The position numbers were made by a program, and so were the translations under genes. 57,141 bases of DNA from an uncultured Clostridia bacterium (GTDB taxonomy: Bacteria > Bacillota > Clostridia > Lachnospirales > CAG-274), in assembly GCA_944381435.1 (NCBI GenBank), contig CALWLD010000014.1, forward strand, positions 1 to 57,141, given 5' to 3'. Positions within the stretch are counted from its first letter, which is position 1. Each line of letters starts with the position of its first letter. Shown one piece after another: positions 18,618 through 28,661 of the stretch. The notes under the pieces were generated by a model, which worked only from the letters and a program-made list of their open reading frames with translations, searched no databases and had not been told where the DNA came from.

Positions 18618-20213
18618 TTAAACTATAAATTTTGATATACCTGTTTCTTCATACCAATTATATACCTTTATATTTCCATTTATATTCCAAGTAGAAGGAC
18701 AAGTATTATTTATCCAATCAATAGGTTCTATAATATCATTTTGCTTTGAATTTATTTCTAATAGTAATTTTAAATAGTTTAATTGCTCTTTATTTAATTT
18801 AGTTAAATCTGCAGATATAAACATTGGCGTTCCACTATTTGCTACTAATTCTGCCCATTTTTTATTTAATTCCCACGGTATACTTTCTGTTATTCCAACA
18901 CAGTCTACATCTATATCAAAAAAAGTTCTATGTTGAGAAAGCCTAAAAGCTAAAGTATTTATACCATATTTTCTTGTTCTTTCCCAACATATACCACTAA
19001 CATCATCACCTACTCTTTGCAAGTGCATTAAACCTGCTCCTAAATGTCCAATACAATTACAACCTAAAATATAGCTTTTATTATTAGTAGCTTCTAAAAT
19101 TTTTGAGTAAAACTGTATTATTAATTCTGCTGTTGTTTTTGTTTCATCATAAAAACTCCACTCTTTTTCAATTTTACTAGGATTTAATTCAAATCCCCAA
19201 TAGCCTAAAATATCTACTGTGGAAAAATCGTGTTTTATAAGTTCATAACCCCAATCAGTAAAGTCTTTTATTATATTACTTATATAATCTAAAACTTCTG
19301 GTACAGATATATCTAAAATATTATTATCTTTTTTTAATCTCCAATTTATTGGTAATTGTTTATCTGATGTATGTAAAAGTCTTACCCATATACCTGGTCT
19401 ACAATTATTTTCTTTTATTTTATTTGCTAATTGTTTCATATTTGGAAACTTTTTATTCCCTTTATGCCAAGGTCCACCATTATATTCATTTAATTTATGT
19501 GCTACTTGCCAACCATCATCTATAACCATAAAAGGTTTATTTTTTATATTAGCATTTACAATTTTTGATAATTCAATAGTATCCCTAATAACCATATCTT
19601 CAGATATATCACCATATGCGTAATACCAATTATTAAATCCATAAATAGGCTCTTTAGGAAAAATAGCATCATCACACATTTTTTTACAAAATTCTTTACT
19701 TGCTAAAAAGCTATTAATATTTTGATATTCTGAATTTACAATAGAACAAATTTTTAGTGTTCTACCTAATAAATTAACGCCTTTTCTACCATTTCTTACA
19801 TCTAGCCATAAAGTAATACCTTGTAAATCTATTTGCCAAAAACAAAATGCATTTGCTCTTACTTTTACTCCATATCCAATAGTTGTATTATTTTGATTTT
19901 GTAGAAAATACCAAGGCATAAATCTATCTGGTTGCATACCTTTCCATTCTAAATCACCATATGCTCTCTCAAAAGCATCACCTAAAATTTTTGTATGTTG
20001 TGTTATATTAATATCCATATTCCATCTAAGTTTTATATATTTTATTCTATGCTCTTGAGCTTTTAAAAAAATGTCCATTTGGCTATTATTAATAATATCA
20101 AAATTAAGTTCTATATCTTTTATTTTACACTCATCTTTTGTTAAACTTAACTTAAAGTCTTCTTTTTCAGTTTCTATAATTAGCAAATCAGGTTTTCTAA
20201 TAATATTACTCAT
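18618..20213 (-). CDS. Alpha-galactosidase-like glycoside hydrolase (GH36/GH31 clan)
   Basis: A 531-aa TIM-barrel hydrolase, cytoplasmic (no signal peptide). Clan GH-D hallmarks: FMVIDDGWQ near residue 220 (substrate-binding Asp pair), GIWVRLL, LIKHDFSTVDILG with the likely nucleophile Asp, GCNCIGHLGAG, and RVGDDVSG with the likely acid/base Asp. The predicted action is removal of terminal alpha-galactosyl or related residues from oligosaccharides. No transporter gene is alongside, which is unusual for a sugar operon and suggests that import is supplied elsewhere. It is the first gene of a two-gene cargo operon with the AraC regulator. Start ATG at 20213 with AAAGGAG. Confidence 0.82.
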   Translation of the reverse strand: MSNIIRKPDLLIIETEKEDFKLSLTKDECKIKDIELNFDIINNSQMDIFLKAQEHRIKYIKLRWNMDINITQHTKILGDAFERAYGDLEWKGMQPDRFMPWYFLQNQNNTTIGYGVKVRANAFCFWQIDLQGITLWLDVRNGRKGVNLLGRTLKICSIVNSEYQNINSFLASKEFCKKMCDDAIFPKEPIYGFNNWYYAYGDISEDMVIRDTIELSKIVNANIKNKPFMVIDDGWQVAHKLNEYNGGPWHKGNKKFPNMKQLANKIKENNCRPGIWVRLLHTSDKQLPINWRLKKDNNILDISVPEVLDYISNIIKDFTDWGYELIKHDFSTVDILGYWGFELNPSKIEKEWSFYDETKTTAELIIQFYSKILEATNNKSYILGCNCIGHLGAGLMHLQRVGDDVSGICWERTRKYGINTLAFRLSQHRTFFDIDVDCVGITESIPWELNKKWAELVANSGTPMFISADLTKLNKEQLNYLKLLLEINSKQNDIIEPIDWINNTCPSTWNINGNIKVYNWYEETGISKFIV

Positions 20214-20236
20214 AAAATTTTTCTCCTTTTTGCTTT

Positions 20237-20245
20237 ATTATAGCA
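20237..20245 (-). promoter_or_regulatory. Extended -10 promoter of alpha-galactosidase operon
   Basis: TG-C-TATAAT on the minus strand, 24-32 nt upstream of the ATG at 20213. No good -35 is visible, as is common for extended -10 promoters that depend on an activator such as an AraC protein. Confidence 0.5.
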
Positions 20246-20361
20246 CATAAAAAGTAAATTCTACATAGTTAAATGTTTTATATTTTTGTTTAAATGTGTC
20301 CTTTAAATAAATAATTTATAATAACTTGTTATTTTTAAAATAATATATAAAATATTAATTA

Positions 20362-23300
20362 TTAATAACCAGTTTTAGGTAACTTACCGTCAAATGTTGG
20401 TGTTGTACTTATAACAGTAGTTGTAAACTTATCTTCGTGTTTTACTGTTTGCATATCGTATCTACCACCAACAGTAAGTATGTTAGTAAATTGTTCATTT
20501 TTATTAATACTTTTATTTACTTTAGCATATAAGAAAGGCTTTTCTACTTCTCTAAAGCCTACACCAACTCTTTCAAACTCATATTTTAAGTCGCTAATGT
20601 ATTCGCCTTGTTGTAAGCCTTTAGTTAAGTCTATTTCATAAACTCTATCTGTAAATAGGTTATCTTTAAGTGTTTTAAATTCCTTATTTTTATTAGTTTT
20701 GTAAGTTATTTTATATTTCATATTTTGGTTAAATGTACCTGTAAATAATCTTTGTACTGTTATAGCACTTGGTAAGCTTTCGTGGATATAAAAATCTTCT
20801 AAAGGTACAGTTGATAAGTTTTGAATATTATTAAAGTCATATCTTATCGTATCTCCTGCTTTAGTTTGTTTAACAGTTGATTTTTCGCCACCTGTTTTTA
20901 AGTCTACTGACTTATTTTCAACTTCTAGCTTAACAACTTCTTTGTTATTTTTAATAGAAACTTCAAATTCTTGTTCATTTAAAACATAATAAGCAGGTAC
21001 TTTAGTTTCTTTTACAATATATTCTCCATAAGGCAATTCGCCTGTTCTAGCTATACCATTAAAGTTTGTAACAACTCTTGTTACTTCTTTTCCTGTTGCT
21101 TTTTCATATATTGTAAATTCTGCACCTTGAAGATTATCTCCGTCTAATTGTCCTGTTATTTGGTTATTTTTTGAGCCTATTTTATGAATCTCTATTTGTC
21201 CAAAAATTGGAGTGTTCACAAAGTCTACTTTTGTTGTTTTGCCCCATTTAAGCTCAACCATTTTTTCACCCTCATTAGGGATATAACCATCTTTAGCTTT
21301 TGTTTCTTTAATGTAGTATGTTCCTTGTGCAAGTTTACTTTCAAGATAAATTCTTCCGTCTTTATCTGTCGTAAATTTACCCATACTTTGCTTTTTAGCA
21401 TTTAAAAGCTCAAACTCAACACCACTAATAGGCTTTTTAGTACGTTCATCTATTTTTAATAAATCAAGAGTAGCAAGTGGGTAGTTTTCCCATTCAACCA
21501 TTATTTCAGTACCTACATCAATTTTAACTTTTCTTACACCTTTATCAAGTGCATAGCCTGTTGGTACTGCCATTTCTTCAATAAGGTAAGTAGTAGGTTC
21601 TAATTTATTTATAAGGTTAATTTCGCCCCATTTATCTGTTACAAATTCGCCTACATTTTCGCCATTTTCTTTAGTAAATTTAAACTTAACATTTGGAATA
21701 GGTTTTCTTGTTACATAGTCTATTTTCTTAAGTCTTATACTACCTAACTTGTCATTTTCAAATACAACCTGTGTATATTTATCTGTTTTAACTTCTACAT
21801 TTTGAACATTATTATTTAAAGCATATCCATTAGGGGCTACTGTTTCTTTAACAGTATACCAACCTTGCTCAAGTCCATTAATAGTAATCATACCGTTGCT
21901 ATCTGTAATGTAGTTAGCACCTATAAGCTCTCCATTTACTTTACGTACTTCAAATTTTGCTCCTTGTAATGGTTTAGCAGTTTTACTATCTCTTTTTAAG
22001 ATTTGGATACCTGCTTTTTTAGAGTTAAATATTTCTACTTTTTTTGGTTCTCCTTGTTTTAAATGAACAAGTTTAACTGTATTATCTAACACATAGCCAT
22101 TAGGAGCTTGTATTTCTTGCACTTTATAAGTGCCTGCTTTTAAGCCTGTTACAACAATAGTACCTGTTTCATCTGTCCTGTATTCGCCGATAAATTTATC
22201 ATCAACAGTTGTAACCTTTATTAAAGCATTAGCTAGTGGTTGCTTTGTAGCACTATCTAATTTTACAATAGTTAAACTATCATATTTTTTATTAAAAAAT
22301 TCAAGAGTGTAAACTTTTCCATTATCTACTTCTACAACTTGTGGCTTGCTATTTAAAAGATAGCCATTAGGAGCTTTTATCTCTTCTACAATGTAAGTAC
22401 CTTTTTTAAGGTTAGGAACAAGTATTGTACCATTTTCATTTGTTGTGAAAAGTCCATTTCCATTACCAACATTTTGCCCTTTACTATCTGTTACTTTAAA
22501 TGTAGCATTAGCTAAAGGCTCTCTAGTTTCACTGTCATATTTTTTAATTAATATGCTAGTTTTTGGGGTATTAAAAAATTCAAGTGTGTGTAACTTGCCA
22601 TATTCAATATGGACTATTTGTGGAGTATTATCTAAAACATAACCGTCTGGAGCTTGTATTTCTTGTACAACATAAGCACCTGTTTTTAAATTTGGAATAT
22701 GAATAAAACCTTTTTCATCTGTTCTAAATAGTCCGTTGCTTGTTCCTACAACTTGACCTTTGCTATCAGTTACCTTGAAAATTGCGTCTGCTAAAGGCTC
22801 TTTTGTAATACTATCCATTTTCTTAATACCAAGCCCTGCATTTTTTCTATTTTCAAAAGTTACTGTAACTGCCGATGTATCATTTTTATTAAGCCAGACT
22901 GTTTGAGCTTGTTCTACCATAACATAGCCTGTTGGTGCTTTTGTTTCTTCAATAATGTAGCCACCTGCTTTTAAGCCTGTGACAACTGCAACACCATTAT
23001 GATTAGTAATTACATTTGCAATAGTCGTTCCGTGTGTACCACTAGAATTACCGTCAGAAATAATACTTATACTGAAGTTTGCACCTGCTAAAGGTTCGCC
23101 TGTATCTGCGTCAACCTTTTTAATAACTATTGCATTTTTTGCAACATTTTCAACAGTTATTTCTTTGCTTTCTCCTGCTTTAAGGTAAAATTCATAAGTG
23201 CCTGTCCCTTGAATTTCATAGCCTTGTGGAGCTTCTGTTTCTTGAAGTTTGTACCAACCTTCTTTTAAAGTACCTTCTTCAATAATTATTTGTCCATTTT

Positions 23301-26040
23301 CGTCTGTTACATAGTCGCCAATCTTTTCAACTGCTCCACCTTGAGTAGTGGCATAGAAAAGGCTAAATTTAGCACCTTGTAAAGGTTCTTTTCCAACACT
23401 ACCTATTTTATTAATAGTTAAGTTGGGCTTTTTATGATTTTCAAATATTACTTCAACTGTTTTAGCTCCTGTTTGGTTAGGTTCTAAATATACAAATTTT
23501 ATGTTATCTTCTGATAATAAATAACCATTTGGTGCTTGTACTTCTTTAATGCAATACAAACCATAGTCAAGTGTATCAAGGTTTATTTCCCCTTGTTGAT
23601 TTGTAAAATATTCGCCAACTTTTTCAACTAAGCCTTGAGTTGTATTGTTTTCGGCTCTGTATATTTCAAATTTTGCACCTTGTAATGGAGCTTTAGTTTC
23701 TATATCTCTTTTAATAATTTTTATACTAGGTTTTTTACTATTTTTAATAGTAACTGAATTAACTCTGTTATTTTCAATAACTATTGTTCTTTCTGTTTTA
23801 TTTAATATATAACCATTTGGTGCTTGTATTTCTGTTAAAATATAAGTACCTGTTACTAAATCTTCAATGGTAGCTATACCGTCTACTGTTTCATCTGTAA
23901 AGTATTCAGCACCACTTGTTGTATGTTTAAGCTTAAATCTAGCACCGTTTAATTTTGCACCTGTTTCACTGTCTATTTTAGTTATTTGTAGACTTGTTTT
24001 AGGTTGATTTTCGTAAGTGATAGTTGTTTCTTCGCCCCATTTTAAAACTGCAACTTTTGTTTCATTTGATAAAATGTAACCATTAGGAGCTTTAACTTCT
24101 TTTATTTCATAGCTACCTTGTTTTAGGTTTTCAATTTCTATTATGCCGTCTGCACCTGTTGTAAACTCTTGTTCATAGTTAAACAACGGATTAGAAATTT
24201 TTAATACTGCACCTTGTAGAGCTTCTCCTGTAACTGCGTCTATTTTCTTAATTTTTAGTGTTCCATAAGGGTTATTTTCAAACCTTACTTGTGGATATAG
24301 TGTTGCATTGTCTTGACTTTCCACTTGAACAGTTTGAGAATTTTGCCCTAAAGCTAAATCAAAGTTAGGTGGTGGGGTAATTTCTGTTATTTCATAAGTA
24401 CCAACATTGATATTTTCAAGCTCAATTACACCATCTTTAACTGTTGCAACACCACCATTTGGAAGTGGTATCTCTCCACTATTGCTTGCTTGTATTTGCA
24501 CATTAAAGTCGTATACACCTTGTGATATACCCCTTATTTTAAAAATAGCACCAGGCACAAGCTCATTTGTTTTTGCGTTATATTTAAGTATTTTTAGTCC
24601 ACTTTTTTCTTGTACTGTTGCAGTTGTTGTAGTACTTGTTGTTGTTTCTGTTGTTGTTTCTATATGTGTTTTATTCCAATTAATAGAATTTTTAGCAGTA
24701 GCATTACCTGATGTTATTGTAGCATAATCTTGTAAATTAGAATCAATATTTTTTGTTTTATATCCAACTTGCATACTTCCACCAAAGAATTTAGCAGTGT
24801 AATTAACTGTATATTTATCCCCAACACTATCTGCAGTTGCTTTATCTAAAACAATTGTTATTGTATCTGTTTTTCTACTAGTTTTTTCTATCAAAATACC
24901 TTCATAACTTTGTCCATCTATTTCGTGCGTACCCCAATTAAGTCTTTTTCCACTTTCAGATGTTCCGTCATAAAACTGTATTTTTGTATCTCCTGTTGCC
25001 CACTGCTTAATTTTAGGGTCATCAAACTGTAAAAGTGCGTGGCTATAAGGAATATCACTTGTTAATGTTATACTTATTTTATATTTGTCGCCAATAGGTG
25101 CTAAAGTCCCTTTATTACCTGTATTATCTGTAAAATTTATAGTAGCAATACCTTTTTCTGGGTCATAAGGGTTAGCTATACCTTTTGCATAAATTTGTTT
25201 TGCTACATTTATTATATTTTGAGCATTTGTATCGCCTATTTTTACTGGATACCATCTAGTACTATTCCAATGGTCGCCATTAAATGCTACTCCCTTTTTA
25301 TTTTTGTATTCTCCTGTTTTTTGAAAAATAAGATGTTCCATAGCTATTAAAGTTGCATAGTATTTATCTTCTTCTTTTAATGCGTCATAGCCTGCAACAT
25401 TATATTTATTATAAGGATACCCTGCAACTGCAATACCTAAAAGTTGTTTATCTGTTGCTGTTAGGTTATTGTCTATTGTAACAGTTGTAGTACCATTTTC
25501 TTTAGCACCTGCATAGAAAGGAGAAATACAATAGCTAACTGCGTTAGGGTCGTTGTTTTCTCTCGTAATGTAGTCAATTAGTGCGTGAGGAGTTGCACCA
25601 TTTTCATCTCCTTTAAAACTAACACTTGCGTCTGCTCCTTTATCTCCACCTACTAATGTTATAGTAGTATTTGTTCCTTTTGCAGTTTGTAACTCTACTG
25701 TTCTAGTAATAGGAACTTTAAGCGTTAAACCTATTTCTTCGTCAAAAGTTTCTATTACTGCTTGTGTTGTAGCTTCTGTGGATACATCTTTTATTTCAAT
25801 GGTTGAATTATTTTCAGTTGGGGTTATACTATTGCTACCATTTATTATAACTGTACTATTTTATAGTAAGTTATTACTTGTAGTAGTTGAATTGTTTCCA
25901 TTAATAACAATATTTTCACTGTTAACTGTTGGAACAACTAAGTCCCATTCATAAGCAAAAATATTTGCAAAGTTTGATAATATAATTAAAAAACTTAACA
26001 TAATTGCTAAAATTTTATTTTTAATTTTTTTGTTCTTCAT
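20362..26040 (-). pseudogene. Giant Cna-B/SpaA repeat surface adhesin with premature TAA
   Basis: The whole frame is about 1,892 codons. It begins at the ATG at 26040 (GGAG site; signal peptide of about 29 residues ending NIFA). It is interrupted by a TAA at 25861-25863 after about 59 codons, then stays open to 20362. Domains in order: signal peptide; an N-terminal region resembling a thioester domain (SYCISPF, GYPYNKYNV); then about 13 Cna-B/SpaA repeats, each starting K-x-D-x-x-T-x-x-P/L and ending EAPxGY-like with ENxK (pilin isopeptide type). A C-terminal domain then runs to LPKTGY and stop. Repeats 7-9 share the segment FKVTDSKGQ. It is a sortase substrate for cell adhesion or mating contact. 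Internal ATGs after the stop lack a secretion signal, so surface display is probably lost. Confidence 0.85.
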
Positions 26041-26082
26041 ATAATTCTCCTTTATTTATGAAATTTTTTAAGGGTATAAAAA

Positions 26083-26105
26083 AAGCATTTCGTTAAGAAA
26101 TGCTT
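26083..26105 (-). terminator. Hairpin with T-run in the adhesin leader
   Basis: Stem AAGCATTTC / GAAATGCTT with loop GTTAA, followed on the minus strand by seven T. It lies 43 nt upstream of the adhesin ATG. Since phoA already has its own terminator at 26252, this second one sits in the probable 5' leader of the adhesin and could act as an attenuator. It might instead be a relic terminator. Confidence 0.6.
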
Positions 26106-26245
26106 CCATGTTCTAGATAAAAGGCTAGAGATTTTTTAATATAACTTTTTGTATAAATAATCTATACATAACATTATTATTTGTTTTATATTTTTTCTTG
26201 ATTTTTTGTTATTATTTTAATTTATCTTTTTTATTTTTATTATAA

Positions 26246-26335
26246 TATAAAAAGACAAAGCCTAAAAACATTTTTCGACTTTGTCTTAATTTTAACCTTT
26301 TTTAACTTTGGCTATAAATTTAAATATATATTTAG
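26246..26335. repeat. Direct repeat flanking phoA, left copy
   Basis: Shares AGACAAAGCCTAAAA and the following TTTAACC...CTATAAATTTAA pattern with 28259-28325. The two copies lie on either side of the alkaline phosphatase gene, in the same orientation. Confidence 0.5.
26252..26287 (-). terminator. Terminator of alkaline phosphatase gene
   Basis: Stem AAGACAAAG / CTTTGTCTT followed on the minus strand by TTTTTATA, 54-89 nt past the phoA stop. A diverged copy of this stretch is found at 28259-28325. Confidence 0.75.
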
Positions 26336-26340
26336 ATAAA

Positions 26341-27990
26341 TTATTTTATAAGGTCTATTACATCTTGTGGTACATATGTATCTATACCGTTGTATACAAC
26401 TACTCCACTAAGTTTAACTTCTTCGCCATTTACATATGCAATATTTTTGTTTACAGGGATTTTTATTTCATCTGAACCTTTTTTGATGATAACAACAAGA
26501 TTGTTTTTATCACTGTTATCCCAAGTTACTTCTGCACCTTTAGCCTCAGCTGCCTCTCTTACAGGAACAAATAATTCTTTTGATACATCTGATAGACTAA
26601 CACCTAGTAAATCTGCCATATAATTTGCTATATCTGTGTTTTCAACTACCCCTGTAAGTTTTTCACAACCCTTTGGTGCATAAATATAAAGAGGAACATC
26701 TTCTCCTGTATGACCTGTTGTTGTCCAGCCTATATTAGCTCTTTTTGAAATAATTGGTCCTACTGTGTAGTTCATTGAACCTGCTTCAGCATTTTTAATT
26801 GCATCAATTTCTTCTTGTGTAAGGTCATCTATACCAAAATATTTTGACATAACCTCTACAACATTGCTTCTATCTTCGTTAAAGTAAGCTTCGATACCTA
26901 CACCTGTTGTTGTAGCTTCTTTTAATGGTCCAATAAATGCTTCTAATGGTTGTGTGCTATAATTTGAGTCAGTTTCTGTACTGCCTATTGTTAAGCCACC
27001 GTTACCGTGGTCTGTTACTGATATAACAACTGTGTTACCATCTTTTTTAGCAAATTCAATAGCTGCCTCAACTGCTTCATCATATGCAAGTGTTTCAGAT
27101 ATTACACCGATAGGGTCATTTGCGTGTGAAGCCCAGTCAACTTTTGAACCTTCAACTAAAAGGAAAAATCCATCTTCATTTTTGCTTAATGTTTCAATAG
27201 CTTTTTCTGTCATTTCGGCAATAGAAGGCTGTTCTTCTGCATTTCTATCCATATCATATGCTAAATCTTTGTCAGCAAACATACCCCAAATTTTATCGCT
27301 AGTTGTATTTTTCATTTCTTCAGGAGTTGTTATGTAGTCATAGCCTAGATTTTTTAATTCTTGAACAAGGTCTTCTCCGTCTCCTCTACCTTCTGGTGTA
27401 AAATAATATCCACCACCACCTAAAACTACATCAAGCTCTTGATAAACTTGTTGTTCACTTAAATTGTCATAATTTTTTCTACTTGGGTCGTGAGCAGTAA
27501 AATCAGCTAGTGTTGCGTGCATAATTTCTGCTGTTGCAACAAGCCCTGTTGATTTTCCTAAAAGCTGAGCTGCTTCAAGAACGCTAGCTACTGGCATTCT
27601 TTTTTCACTTTCATCTATAGGCACTAACCCTGGCATTGTGTTTTCATCTGGAAGAACCCCAACAAAACCTGTATGTGATTTAAAGCCTGTTGCAAATGCT
27701 GTACCTGCTGGAGCAGAATCTGCTATTGCGGCATCTGCCGAATATGTTCTTACAAGTCCACAAGCATATGGGTCTACTGCAAGGTTTTCACCTTTGTACC
27801 AGCGTGCTAAAGTAGTATGACCTACTGACTGTCCATCTGGTATCATCATAATGATATTTTTAATTTGAGCATTTTCTGAAGATATATTTGAGCTAGCATC
27901 ATTTGCATAAATTGATGTTGAAGCTGCTCCAGTTATTACTACTGTAGATAAGAATAATGAAATTATTTTTTTCATATAATTTTTTTTCAT
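26341..27990 (-). CDS. phoA: Secreted alkaline phosphatase with C-terminal copper-amine-oxidase-like domain
   Basis: An exported phosphomonoesterase of 549 aa. The start is put at the ATG at 27990, which has an AGGAAA site and is followed at once by a signal peptide (residues 1-29, ending YAN). A longer frame to 28056 has no such support. Metal and catalytic residues of the family are present: MIPDGQS (Asp 52), DSAPAGTA (nucleophile Ser 92), VEGSKVDWASHAND, SVTDHGNGG and TTGHTGEDV. The last 100 residues (VPVREAAEAKGAEVTWD, AYVNGEEVKL) look like a Cu-amine-oxidase N-type stalk domain, often used for surface retention in Clostridia. It releases phosphate from organic esters outside the cell. 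Diverged direct repeats flank the gene, suggesting that it is cargo. Confidence 0.9.
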   Translation of the reverse strand: MKKNYMKKIISLFLSTVVITGAASTSIYANDASSNISSENAQIKNIIMMIPDGQSVGHTTLARWYKGENLAVDPYACGLVRTYSADAAIADSAPAGTAFATGFKSHTGFVGVLPDENTMPGLVPIDESEKRMPVASVLEAAQLLGKSTGLVATAEIMHATLADFTAHDPSRKNYDNLSEQQVYQELDVVLGGGGYYFTPEGRGDGEDLVQELKNLGYDYITTPEEMKNTTSDKIWGMFADKDLAYDMDRNAEEQPSIAEMTEKAIETLSKNEDGFFLLVEGSKVDWASHANDPIGVISETLAYDEAVEAAIEFAKKDGNTVVISVTDHGNGGLTIGSTETDSNYSTQPLEAFIGPLKEATTTGVGIEAYFNEDRSNVVEVMSKYFGIDDLTQEEIDAIKNAEAGSMNYTVGPIISKRANIGWTTTGHTGEDVPLYIYAPKGCEKLTGVVENTDIANYMADLLGVSLSDVSKELFVPVREAAEAKGAEVTWDNSDKNNLVVIIKKGSDEIKIPVNKNIAYVNGEEVKLSGVVVYNGIDTYVPQDVIDLIK

Positions 27991-28171
27991 ATTATATTTT
28001 CCTTTCAATTTACAAATAAAATATAGAATTAATTTTTCTAAGCAAAATTTTATCATCTATTTTTACATTGCTCAATCAAATATTTGTAAAATATAATTTA
28101 AAATACTGTAAAATATAGTTAAATTAATTGTAAATTAGATAATCATTTTTTTAATACTTGGTACTAAAAAA

Positions 28172-28248
28172 GGTACCTATAAATTTTTCAAATTAAAAAA
28201 TAATACAAAATCGTATATAATTTTTAATTTGAAAAATTATATCGTACC
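28172..28248. repeat. 28-bp inverted repeat upstream of phoA
   Basis: The arms share a perfect 18-bp core: AATTTTTCAAATTAAAAA at 28182-28199 and its complement at 28221-28238. They extend to GGTAC ends with a few mismatches, with a 21-nt spacer. There is no T-run after it. It could be a bidirectional hairpin, a regulatory site for phoA or a tiny non-autonomous element. Confidence 0.6.
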
Positions 28249-28258
28249 TTAATTGTAA

Positions 28259-28325
28259 TAATAAGAAGACAAAGCCTAAAATAGCTTGCTTTACCTTTTA
28301 TCTATAAATTTAATTATTCTATTTT
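28259..28325. repeat. Direct repeat flanking phoA, right copy
   Basis: Diverged copy of 26246-26335 (shared AGACAAAGCCTAAAA then CTATAAATTTAA), directly downstream of a broken gene's stop codon at 28314-28316. It is probably that gene's old terminator region. Confidence 0.5.
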
Positions 28326-28607
28326 AATATCTTCTCGTTCTTCAACATCTTGGGAAATTTATGTTAAAGAATTATTAGTATTTTCTACAATAGTTTATTG
28401 TGTAATAGGTTACGTAGCTTCAACTATTGTATCTTCTGTTACATTTGAAAGAGTGGCAGTTTTTGTTGTTTCTTCCAAATCTATTTTAAAGCCAAAAGTG
28501 GCTCTAATGCTCTTAAATGACTAATACACTTAACATATTTTTAACACTCTCTTCATAAGTATTACCACTTAAACTTAACTTATATTTATATTAGCATAAG
28601 TAATCAT
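28314..28607 (-). pseudogene. Degraded element gene with several in-frame TAA codons
   Basis: From an ATG at 28607 the sequence reads MITYANINIS, then with frame changes LSGNTYEESVKNMLSV. It continues in another frame as KIDLEETTKTATLSNVTED and an acidic Thr/Glu-rich tail to TAA at 28314. The tail contains three in-frame TAA codons (28410-28412, 28395-28397, 28359-28361) between otherwise sensible codons (EAT, PITQ, TIVENTNNSLT, ISQDVEERED). I do not recognise the family. It is clearly a broken gene, next to the SLH-sortase gene on the same strand. Confidence 0.5.
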
Positions 28608-28661
28608 TTAAATAAATAATACTTTTCTACATTTTCTGATATATTATTTTTACTTATTTTA

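Noticed and set aside
20362..25000. The adhesin repeats as a CRISPR-like or DNA tandem array
   Set aside because: The repetition is at protein level (Cna-B domains of about 85-100 codons) with low DNA identity; no CRISPR array or cas gene is seen in the window.
20362..25341. A 1,659-aa adhesin starting at an internal ATG
   Set aside because: The same frame continues upstream to 25864 and, past one TAA, to a signal peptide at 26040; the internal ATG has no ribosome site or secretion signal.
26083..26140. A preQ1 or cyclic-di-GMP riboswitch before the adhesin
   Set aside because: The hairpins lack the conserved core nucleotides of these classes as far as I can judge by eye.
12021..28412. A genome-wide reassignment of TAA to glutamine
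   Set aside because: Most genes in the window end properly at TAA with neighbours starting right after, so TAA is a normal stop here.
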